From Bacilli bacterium (lineage in GTDB: Bacteria; Bacillota_I; Bacilli_A; RF39; UBA660), in contig JAFUNE010000008.1 of NCBI GenBank assembly GCA_017473105.1, positions 124,001 to 188,000 of the forward strand: 64,000 nt of DNA. The letters run 5' to 3'. Position 1 is the stretch's first letter; each line of letters starts with the position of its first letter. Of the stretch, positions 57,256 through 64,000 are shown piece by piece. The notes beneath the pieces were generated by a model. The model was not told the DNA's origin, ran no database searches, and saw nothing but the letters and a program-made list of their open reading frames with translations. The position numbers and the translations under genes were made by a program.

Positions 57256-58206
57256 TTAATCCCAAGATTCAGAATCTCCACCAAAATTAGGTACACTATT
57301 AACAACTTTTTCTTGTTCAAATATTACATTACCACCATTTTGAGTAAAATCATAATATACATCTCCAACATTTAAACCATCACCTGTAGCTGCTGAAAGC
57401 CAAGCCTCTTCTAGAAAATAAACTTCATCATTAATAATTTGATGTGCTGGATTTGCATATTGTTTATATGCAATTAAAGCACCACCTGAATAAACAGGAG
57501 TACCATATTTTACACTATTAGAACCAATATCAATTCTATAAGAACGTGCAACATAACCAGCAGTATTATATTCAGAATTAGTCCATTCTTCCCAAGTCAT
57601 ACCAGGAACATAATTAAATTCAGCACCATTAATTTTAACTGTTTCTAATTGAACATTTGTATCTTTTCCTTTTACCGTAACAACTCCTTCACAACCACCA
57701 ACAAAATAATTAGTACCATTATATGTTATTTCTACACCATCTCCTCCTGATTCCCACACATCATCAATAACGACACTTGATTTTTTTATACCATCACTCA
57801 TTAATTTAGACTGTGTTGTTGTAATTACTCCAATTGATGAATTACCATTATTTGAATAAACATCATAACAATAATTATCATCAAATATAACTACTCTCTT
57901 AAATTCACCATTTCTATCCATTTCGATAAAGTATTCTTTATCAGGAGCATCTATATCTAATTTAGATGTACCAAGCACATTATTATCAGTACTACTATAA
58001 TATACAGTTTTACCACCCTTATTAAACGCATCACTTGTAAATTCACCTTTTGCACTATCCATTATTTTTTGAACTTCTGTTACAAATGTATTTTGCTTTG
58101 CTTCATTAAACATACCAAGTACATTTGGCATTGCTACAATAACTAATATTGCTAAAATTGCTATAACAGCAAGTAATTCAACTAATGTAAAACCTTTTTT
58201 TCTCAT
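57256..58206 (-). CDS. Prepilin-like secreted protein, 316 aa
   Basis: Class III signal MRKKG then FTLVE with helix LLAVIAILAILVIVAMPNV. ATG 58206 is chosen (AGGATG upstream) over an in-frame GTG three codons earlier. The first ~190 residues are a paralogue of the downstream 588-aa protein. The C-terminal ~125 residues are distinct (WEEWTNSEYNTAGY, AWLSAATGDGLNVGDVYYDF). Fourteen bases separate it from the next prepilin-like gene, so the two form an operon with its own promoter, immediately downstream of the sigma-factor array. Confidence 0.85.
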   Translation of the reverse strand: MRKKGFTLVELLAVIAILAILVIVAMPNVLGMFNEAKQNTFVTEVQKIMDSAKGEFTSDAFNKGGKTVYYSSTDNNVLGTSKLDIDAPDKEYFIEMDRNGEFKRVVIFDDNYCYDVYSNNGNSSIGVITTTQSKLMSDGIKKSSVVIDDVWESGGDGVEITYNGTNYFVGGCEGVVTVKGKDTNVQLETVKINGAEFNYVPGMTWEEWTNSEYNTAGYVARSYRIDIGSNSVKYGTPVYSGGALIAYKQYANPAHQIINDEVYFLEEAWLSAATGDGLNVGDVYYDFTQNGGNVIFEQEKVVNSVPNFGGDSESWD

Positions 58207-58232
58207 AAAAAACACATCCTATCTTAATAAAA

Positions 58233-58241
58233 ATTATAACA
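58233..58241 (-). promoter_or_regulatory. Extended -10 promoter of the prepilin pair
   Basis: TGTTATAAT on the minus strand, about 27 bases before ATG 58206; the -35 region is T-rich without a clear hexamer. Confidence 0.5.
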
Positions 58242-58250
58242 AAATAAAAA

Positions 58251-58268
58251 AAGAAGGACAACCTTCTT
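58251..58268 (-). terminator. Terminator of the sigma-factor array
   Basis: 7-bp stem AAGAAGG/CCTTCTT, four-base loop, then TTTTTTTATTTTG on the minus strand, overlapping the stop codon of the last sigma gene. Confidence 0.85.
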
Positions 58269-59523
58269 AATTTAATCTTAATTCTTTAACTTTTCTACTT
58301 GACATACGTTCAATATTATCAGCAGTAAATCTTAATTTTCTTAAAGCTCTAAGTTCTATTTGTCTCACCCATTCACGAGTAATACCATATAAATTACCAA
58401 TTTCTGCTAAAGTGTAATCTCTTCCTTTAAAACCAAATCTTGCCTCTATTACAAATTTTTCTCTATCTGTTAAATATGTTCCATCTAATATTCTATCTGT
58501 AAATTCTTTTGAATCTATTGCATCAAACGCATCATACGAAGTTTCATCTTCAATAAAATCTGCTAAAGTTGATTCATGTTCGAAAGTATCATTTCCACAC
58601 ATAGTAACATCTAAAGACAGCATACTATCAAGTTGTCCCAATGCTAATTTAACATTAGCAAGAGAAATTCCAGTAACATCAGAAATATATTGTGCATTTG
58701 GAATTTTTCCATCATTTTCTAAAACATAGTTACCAATTACTCTTCTTATAATTATAATAAATTCATGAATATAAACTGGAACACGAATTGTTCTACTAGC
58801 ATCAGCTATACCCCTATAAATATATTGCTTAATCCACCAATAAGCATAAGTAGAAAACTTAAACCCAAACTCAGGATTAAATTTATTATATGCATTAAGT
58901 AACCCCTCATTACCATATTGAACTAAATCATCAAGTGATAATCCAAATGATGTATTAGTTTTAGCAATTGAAACAACAAGTCTTAAATTATGACCTATAA
59001 ATTTATTACGAGCTACTTCATCTCCATTTTTAGCTTTTATAAATAATTCTTTTTCCTCTTCATCAGTTAAAACATCATATTCACTAATTTCATCTAAATA
59101 TAATTTAAAAAGATCTAAATCCTTTTTTCCATACGAATCATAAAATAATCCAAACTCTGCATCTTTACGAATTAACAAATTATTTCTTAAAGTATAAAGT
59201 TCTACTAAATTATTAATATTATATAAATTACTTAATCTTGTTAAAATATCAGCTCTATATAAAATATCTAATCCATTTTTTATTTTATCAATTTCAAGTA
59301 ATTTATCACTTTCAATTTCTCCTATTGTTATTTCTTTTCTTTTAATAAAATTACTTAATCTTATAAAATCATTATAAACATTTTTAGATGAATCACTATT
59401 AAAATATCTATTAACATAATTTTTTATAGATTCAATTTCATCATCACTAGCACATTCACTAATATCAACAATTTCATCTATTTCTTCATTTTCACTTACT
59501 TCATTAATAAAATCTTCTTCCAT
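58267..59523 (-). CDS. Sigma-70-family protein, array member 1 (418 aa)
   Basis: Last gene of the array in transcription order. An N-terminal ~140-residue domain shared with its neighbours (FIKRKEITIGEIESDKLL, KKDLDLFKLYLDEIS) replaces region 1.1. Regions 2, 3 and 4 follow. In 2.4 the helix reads WWIKQYIYRGIADA, keeping the Gln but changing the Thr that in RpoD helps read the -10 element. Region 4.2 reads ITREWVRQIELRAL, with Glu-Trp-Val in place of Glu-Arg-Ile. Start ATG 59523 has a G-run site (GGGGGTG). Overlaps member 2 by 20 bases. An alternative sigma factor is likely; promoter targets are unknown. Confidence 0.9.
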   Translation of the reverse strand: MEEDFINEVSENEEIDEIVDISECASDDEIESIKNYVNRYFNSDSSKNVYNDFIRLSNFIKRKEITIGEIESDKLLEIDKIKNGLDILYRADILTRLSNLYNINNLVELYTLRNNLLIRKDAEFGLFYDSYGKKDLDLFKLYLDEISEYDVLTDEEEKELFIKAKNGDEVARNKFIGHNLRLVVSIAKTNTSFGLSLDDLVQYGNEGLLNAYNKFNPEFGFKFSTYAYWWIKQYIYRGIADASRTIRVPVYIHEFIIIIRRVIGNYVLENDGKIPNAQYISDVTGISLANVKLALGQLDSMLSLDVTMCGNDTFEHESTLADFIEDETSYDAFDAIDSKEFTDRILDGTYLTDREKFVIEARFGFKGRDYTLAEIGNLYGITREWVRQIELRALRKLRFTADNIERMSSRKVKELRLN

Positions 59524-60514
59524 TTGACACCCCCAGAGCCAACTCTTTTTCATTTATATCTTGTAAAGCATATATTAAATGTCTTCTTACTTTTCTTAAA
59601 ATTATTTTCATATCAATTCCGTCATATCCAAATCTTCTTTGAATATCTTTTTTAGTTAATCCTTTTTTATATAACTTTGCAAAAATAATATATTTATCAA
59701 AATCATCTAAATCTAATTTATCTAATACATATCTAAGTCCTGAATCAACATAAACATCTGAAATAGTTTCTTTTATCTTTTTTAAAGCATGTAAATGTAT
59801 AGTAGCAATTCTTTGTTTAGATAAACCTAACATATTAGAAAGTTCATTTAAATTATAAACTATACCATCTAAACCATACATAGATTTAATTACAGTCATC
59901 TGATTATCAGTTAATTTTGAAAACATCATTATTCTATCAACATATTCTCTAAGTTCAACTCTCTCAAATTCATGATTTAAATCTTCATAAAAAAATGCAT
60001 CAATCTCCTCATCATCCATAACTTCAATACATTCATCTAAAGATACAAAATCATTTAAATAACGTAGTAATCTTTCAACAACTACTAAACTATATCCTGT
60101 CTTCTCAACAATATAATTTGTACTCGGAACATTACCATTATTTTTATTCATATAGTCTGAAATAACTCTTCTTATTTTTAAAAGTTTTAAATTGTTATTT
60201 CTATCTAATTTAACCCCATTATTATTAAACATTGAACTATATACATTATGAAGAATCGTCATAACAGCATAATCAGAAAATGCCTGATTAGATTCAATAT
60301 CATAATTTTCATACGCAACTATTAAACCAATACTACCAGCTTGTACCAAATCATCATATAGTTTACTATCTATATTTTTATTTTTTAAAAATGATTTTAC
60401 AATTTTATGAACAACCCATAAATTTGATTCTATTATTTTTTCACGAGCTTCTTCGTCTCCATTTTTAGCTTTTAAAAACAAATCCTTATCATTATATTTA
60501 TAAACTTCTTCCAT
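59504..60514 (-). CDS. Divergent sigma-70-like protein, array member 2 (336 aa)
   Basis: The most divergent member. It lacks the shared ~140-residue N-terminal domain and starts directly at region 1.2/2 (KAKNGDEEAREKIIESNLWVV). Region 2 is much altered: the RpoD string [11 protein letters not shown] is FSDYAVMTILH here, so core or -10 contacts may be lost. Region 4 keeps a helix-turn-helix (LNELSNMLGLSKQRIATIHLHALKKI), and a ~60-residue C-terminal extension carries a possible second helix-turn-helix (LTKKDIQRRFGYDGIDMKI). It may be a sigma-like regulator or anti-/co-sigma protein. ATG 60514, G-run ribosome site (GGGGGAA). Overlaps neighbours by 17 and 20 bases. Confidence 0.8.
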   Translation of the reverse strand: MEEVYKYNDKDLFLKAKNGDEEAREKIIESNLWVVHKIVKSFLKNKNIDSKLYDDLVQAGSIGLIVAYENYDIESNQAFSDYAVMTILHNVYSSMFNNNGVKLDRNNNLKLLKIRRVISDYMNKNNGNVPSTNYIVEKTGYSLVVVERLLRYLNDFVSLDECIEVMDDEEIDAFFYEDLNHEFERVELREYVDRIMMFSKLTDNQMTVIKSMYGLDGIVYNLNELSNMLGLSKQRIATIHLHALKKIKETISDVYVDSGLRYVLDKLDLDDFDKYIIFAKLYKKGLTKKDIQRRFGYDGIDMKIILRKVRRHLIYALQDINEKELALGVSNGRRFY

Positions 60515-61670
60515 AATGAATTCCCCCAAATTCATATTCTTCTTTTTTCCTTACAACAGAAGCAAGCTTTTGTAATGATTTCTTTTCTATTTGTCTAATT
60601 CTCTCTCTAGTTACACCTAATTCTTTTCCTATTTCATCAAGTGAAAGTATTTTACCAAAAAAACCATTTCTACATTTAATAACATATATTTCTTTTTCAC
60701 TCAATTTTGCTCTTAAAATCATTTCATTAATTAATGATTCTTTATCAATTTCTTCTCTATCTTCATCAATTAAAGAATTATTATCAACTATAACATCTTC
60801 TAGAGTTTTTTTCTCATCTCCACACACTGGAGAAGAAAGAGAAATAATACTATCAAAACTATCTTTTGCCCTTTTAATTTTATCTTTATCAATACCTGTT
60901 AATATACTTAACTCTTCATTACTAGGATTTTTTCCATCATTAACAAGCTGATAATTTCTAATTGCTTTATTTACTTTAATCATAGTTTCATGCATATGAG
61001 CAGGTACACGAATAGCACGACCATAATCAGCAATACTTCTATCAATAGATTGTCTAATCCACCAAACTGCATAAGTACTAAATCTATTATTTTTATTTGG
61101 ATCAAATTTACGACTTGCAATAACTAATCCTTCATTTCCACATTGTACTAAATCAGAAAAAGAAAGACCATTACCAGAATAACTTCTAGCAATTGGTATA
61201 ACAAGTCTTAAATTATGTTCAACAAGTTTAACACGAGCATCTTCATCACCCAAACTTATTCTTCTAAATAATTCTTTTTCCTCATCCATAGTTAATAAAT
61301 CATAATTATCAACTTCACTCAAATAAAGTTTAATTGTATCTATACTATTATTTCTACTATTAACAGAAACTTCAACATCTCTATTAAGAGAAATATTATT
61401 TTTTATACAATACATATCAAGTAAACTATTTAAATTTCTATATTCGAGTAATCTTACTAATACTGGATTAAGTAATTTAAACATCTTACTAATTTTCTCA
61501 TTACTAAGTAACAATTCACTTACTTCATCATCAATAATAATTTTCTTCTTACTAATATAACCAGATAATTTAGAATAATTATTAAGCTGACAAAAAATAA
61601 ATTCTCTATTATCAAAATACTTATTAATATAATTAATTAGTAAATCCCCATTACTTATTCTTTTTTCCAT
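60498..61670 (-). CDS. Sigma-70-family protein, array member 3 (390 aa)
   Basis: It has the shared N-terminal domain (LSGYISKKKIIIDDEVSELLL, IDTIKLYLSEVDNYDLLTMDEE), region 2 with FSTYAVWWIRQSIDRSIADY (Thr to Asp at the -10 contact position), RAIRVPAHMHE, region 3 (NPSNEELSILTGIDKD) and an RpoD-like 4.2 helix ([14 protein letters not shown]). ATG 61670 with GGGGGTT. Seventeen bases after the member 4 stop; overlaps member 2. Likely an active alternative sigma factor with altered -10 preference (inference). Confidence 0.9.
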   Translation of the reverse strand: MEKRISNGDLLINYINKYFDNREFIFCQLNNYSKLSGYISKKKIIIDDEVSELLLSNEKISKMFKLLNPVLVRLLEYRNLNSLLDMYCIKNNISLNRDVEVSVNSRNNSIDTIKLYLSEVDNYDLLTMDEEKELFRRISLGDEDARVKLVEHNLRLVIPIARSYSGNGLSFSDLVQCGNEGLVIASRKFDPNKNNRFSTYAVWWIRQSIDRSIADYGRAIRVPAHMHETMIKVNKAIRNYQLVNDGKNPSNEELSILTGIDKDKIKRAKDSFDSIISLSSPVCGDEKKTLEDVIVDNNSLIDEDREEIDKESLINEMILRAKLSEKEIYVIKCRNGFFGKILSLDEIGKELGVTRERIRQIEKKSLQKLASVVRKKEEYEFGGIHYGRSL

Positions 61671-61687
61671 GTTAACCCCCATACATT

Positions 61688-62926
61688 TTAAAATCTATAA
61701 GACAATGCTAAATTTTTTCCTTCTTTTTCTCTTAATATATCAAAATCATAAACAATAGAAGCTTTTTTTAATTTGTTCAAAACCTTTAATTCTATTTGTC
61801 TAACTCTTTCACGTGTTATTCCATACCTTTTAGCTATTTCTTCTAAAGTATATTTTCTATCAAGAAAATTATATCTTGCTTTAATAATGAACATCTCTCT
61901 ATCATTTAAATGAGCTTTTTTAAATAAAGAAAGAACTAATTCTCTATTTGCTACATGATCAACATTATCAAAATTTGAGTCATAATCTTCAATAACATCC
62001 GCAAGAACATGATCCTTATTTATTGGCGTTGAAAGCGATACAGTTAAATCCATACATTCAATTGCTCTTTTAACTGTGTCTATTTCATAATGTGTAATTT
62101 CACTTATCTCTTCAATACTAGGAAATCTTTCATATTCCTGAAAATACTTATTTTGAACTTTTTTTATTCTATAAATTTGTTCTTGAACATGGAATGGTAA
62201 TCTTATGGTTCTACCATAATCACATAGTCCCTTTGTAACACTTTGTCTAATCCACCAATATGCATATGTAGAAAATTTACATTTCTTATTAATATCAAAT
62301 CTTCTAGCAGCAACCATTAACCCTTCATTACCAAATTGAATTAAATCATCCATAGTATTAAATGGATTAACATACCTCATAGCTATCGGAACAACAAGTC
62401 TTAAATTATGTTCGATTAATTTATGAAGAGCTTCTTCATCACCATTTTTAATTCTTATGGCAAGTTCTCTCTCTTCTTCAACACTTAATAATTTATACTT
62501 ACCAATTTCATTAAAATAAACTCTAATTAAATCTAAATCTTTTTTTTCACCATAATTACTATCAGCATAATAACTATCTATATCTTTACCCAAAATAACA
62601 TCATTTCTCAAACAATACAAACTACATAATTCTCTTATTTCAGGATAACATTCAACTCTAACTAAAACATCAGCATTATTAAGAACTCTAAACATATTTC
62701 TTAAATAATCACTTTTATCCAGTAATCTTTCTGCTTCAATTTCTCCAATAACCAAATTTTGTTTTTTTATAAATTCAATTAAATTCATACAATTTTTTAA
62801 CTGAATTTTAGAATCTTCAATAACATCAAACTTTTTACAAATATAAGTAAGAATTTTTTCTAATTCTTCACTACTCATATATTCAGATATATCTTCTTCT
62901 ATAAATTGATTATTTGATTCTTCCAT
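61688..62926 (-). CDS. Sigma-70-family protein, array member 4 (412 aa)
   Basis: Shared N-terminal domain with clear match to members 1, 3 and 5 (NLVIGEIEAERLL, LYCLRNDVILGKDID, KKDLDLIRVYFNEIGKYKLL). Region 2 has FSTYAYWWIRQSVTKGLCDY, keeping both Gln and Thr of the -10 contacts; RTIRLPFHVQE follows. Region 4.2 is ITRERVRQIELKVL. ATG follows GGGGGTTT. A 69-base gap separates it from member 5; no terminator or clear promoter is visible there, only an A/T-rich stretch with a possible TATAAC. Confidence 0.9.
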   Translation of the reverse strand: MEESNNQFIEEDISEYMSSEELEKILTYICKKFDVIEDSKIQLKNCMNLIEFIKKQNLVIGEIEAERLLDKSDYLRNMFRVLNNADVLVRVECYPEIRELCSLYCLRNDVILGKDIDSYYADSNYGEKKDLDLIRVYFNEIGKYKLLSVEEERELAIRIKNGDEEALHKLIEHNLRLVVPIAMRYVNPFNTMDDLIQFGNEGLMVAARRFDINKKCKFSTYAYWWIRQSVTKGLCDYGRTIRLPFHVQEQIYRIKKVQNKYFQEYERFPSIEEISEITHYEIDTVKRAIECMDLTVSLSTPINKDHVLADVIEDYDSNFDNVDHVANRELVLSLFKKAHLNDREMFIIKARYNFLDRKYTLEEIAKRYGITRERVRQIELKVLNKLKKASIVYDFDILREKEGKNLALSYRF

Positions 62927-62995
62927 TATAAACCCCCTTTATAATTTTTAAAATCATTTTAGTTTTGCATAGTTATACGCTTCATAATCATACAA

Positions 62996-64000
62996 CTACA
63001 TCATACGAGCTAATGCTAATTCATTATCATTTTTTTCCATATTGTATTGACAAATTCTACTAAAATCACGTCTTTTAGATGCAGTTTTTAATTTTTTTAA
63101 TGCCTTTATTTCAAGTTGTCTTACTCTTTCACGAGTTAAACCAAATTTTTCTCCAATTTCTTGTAAAGTGTATACACGACCAAAGAAACCATTTCTTGCT
63201 TTTATAATATACATATCTCTTTCACTTAAAGCTGCTATATCAAATATTGTTTGAAGAGCTACTTTATCAGTAACATCACCAATATTATCTAAACTAGAAC
63301 TCTCATCTTCTATAATATCAGCAAGAGTAGTATCTTCATCTTCATTAATTGTTGTAGAAAGTGAAATAATTGTATCCATATATTCTAAACATCTATTAAC
63401 AAGTTCTTCATTATAGCCAGTTAATTCACATAATGTATTAACATTTGGATAATCTCCATTAGTTAATAAATATTCAGTTTGAACTTTTTTAATTTTATTA
63501 ATACACTCATATACATGAGCAGGAATTCTTATTGTTCTACAAGTATTTACAATACCTCTAGTAACTGCTTGTCTAATCCAATGAGTAGCATAAGTTGAAA
63601 ATTTGTATCCTTTGTCAATGTCAAATTTTCGACTGGCAGTAATTAAACCTTCACTACCAAATTGAATTAAATCATCTAAAGAAACAGCTGGATTTACATA
63701 TCTTTTAGCAATTGATACAACAAGTCTTAAATTATGTTCAATAAGTTTTTTACGAGCTTCTTCATCTCCATTTTTAACTTTAATACATAACTCTTTTTCC
63801 TCTTCAGCAGTTAACAACTTATATCTAGCAATATCTTCAAAATATAATCTTATTAAATCTAAATCTTTTTTACCATATTTATGTTCAAGACAACCATAAT
63901 CCGCATCTCTACCAACAATAACGTCATTCTTAATACAATATAAATCATATAACTCTTTAAGTTCAGGATAAGCACTTACTCTTACTAAAATATCAGCATT
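62996..64000 (-). CDS. Sigma-70-family protein, array member 5 (partial, start outside window)
   Basis: The reading frame stays open to the window end, so the start lies beyond 64000; a start inside the window would cut the conserved domain. The visible 334 residues begin NADILVRVSAYPELKELYDL, followed by the shared KYGKKDLDLIRLYFEDIARYKLL. Region 2 has FSTYATHWIRQAVTRGIVNT, with His for the first aromatic of the Trp pair but Gln and Thr kept. Region 4.2 is LTRERVRQLEIKAL. Closest of the array to RpoD around region 3/4. It ends MM then TAG. Confidence 0.9.
   Translation of the reverse strand, partial: NADILVRVSAYPELKELYDLYCIKNDVIVGRDADYGCLEHKYGKKDLDLIRLYFEDIARYKLLTAEEEKELCIKVKNGDEEARKKLIEHNLRLVVSIAKRYVNPAVSLDDLIQFGSEGLITASRKFDIDKGYKFSTYATHWIRQAVTRGIVNTCRTIRIPAHVYECINKIKKVQTEYLLTNGDYPNVNTLCELTGYNEELVNRCLEYMDTIISLSTTINEDEDTTLADIIEDESSSLDNIGDVTDKVALQTIFDIAALSERDMYIIKARNGFFGRVYTLQEIGEKFGLTRERVRQLEIKALKKLKTASKRRDFSRICQYNMEKNDNELALARMM

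Noticed and set aside
62927..62995. Promoter between sigma array members 5 and 4
   Set aside because: A TATAAC is present but no -35 at acceptable spacing; too weak to list as a feature.
62996..63817. A complete short sigma factor starting at 63817
   Set aside because: The frame remains open to 64000 and encodes the conserved upstream domain, so the gene is cut by the window edge.

Overview
This is an AT-rich stretch of a low-GC Gram-positive (Firmicutes-type) chromosome, most likely from an uncultured Bacilli/Mollicutes-related gut lineage with a small genome. Gene orders match Bacillus (yqfC-yqfD..ybeY-dgkA-cdd-era-yqzL-recO; dnaG-rpoD-trmK; hrcA-grpE-dnaK-dnaJ; ecfA1-ecfA2-ecfT-truA). TGA is used as a stop (yqfD, ybeY, cdd, ecfT), so the code is table 11, not the Mycoplasma code. 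The lineage assignment is inference. Coding density is very high. Only two genes lie on the + strand, an unknown gene at the left edge and an integral-membrane peptidase at 17.1-18.7 kb. Almost all intergenic gaps are under 120 bp and hold a hairpin terminator and/or a TATAAT promoter.

Layout. 0-5.5 kb: unknown gene, trmK, rpoD, dnaG, unknown coiled-coil gene. 5.6-10 kb: a 1454-residue prepilin-like surface protein ending in three glycine-rich units. 10-17 kb: the heat-shock operon hrcA-grpE-(96-aa unknown)-dnaK-pepF-dnaJ behind two CIRCE operators; its GrpE has a 29-cysteine N-terminal extension. 17-25.3 kb: membrane peptidase, ABC exporter and three secreted beta-propeller-like proteins, two ending in NPKTG sorting signals. 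25.4-30.3 kb: recO-yqzL-era-cdd-dgkA-ybeY-vanZ-like-yqfD-yqfC, retaining two sporulation-associated genes but lacking phoH and pgpH. 30.4-41.3 kb: hybrid histidine kinase, acyl-adenylating enzyme, a receptor-type Ser/Thr kinase paired with an FHA-FHA-ABC transporter, and a membrane-anchored hydrolase with an unknown partner. 41.3-44.4 kb: leuS behind a leucine T-box leader and a small membrane protein. 44.4-48.6 kb: GH31-like protein and HerA-like ATPase. 48.7-51.8 kb: truA and an ECF transporter core whose two ATPases have lost catalytic motifs. 51.8-58.2 kb: three more prepilin-like proteins around ysxC, nrnA and ackA. 58.3-64 kb: a tandem array of at least five sigma-70-family proteins, the last running off the window.

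How it fits together. Housekeeping modules keep Bacillus-like order and canonical regulation (CIRCE/HrcA, T-box). The distinctive content is in surface display and control. Four class III (type IV prepilin-like) secreted proteins and three beta-propeller proteins are encoded here, but no pilus motor, prepilin peptidase or sortase is in the window. The sigma array lies directly upstream of a prepilin pair in the same orientation, which suggests, but does not prove, a role in switching surface programs. The strongest candidates for undescribed biology are the sigma array, the cysteine-rich GrpE, the pseudo-ATPase ECF module and the kinase/FHA-transporter pair. No tRNA, rRNA, CRISPR, insertion sequence or phage gene was seen.
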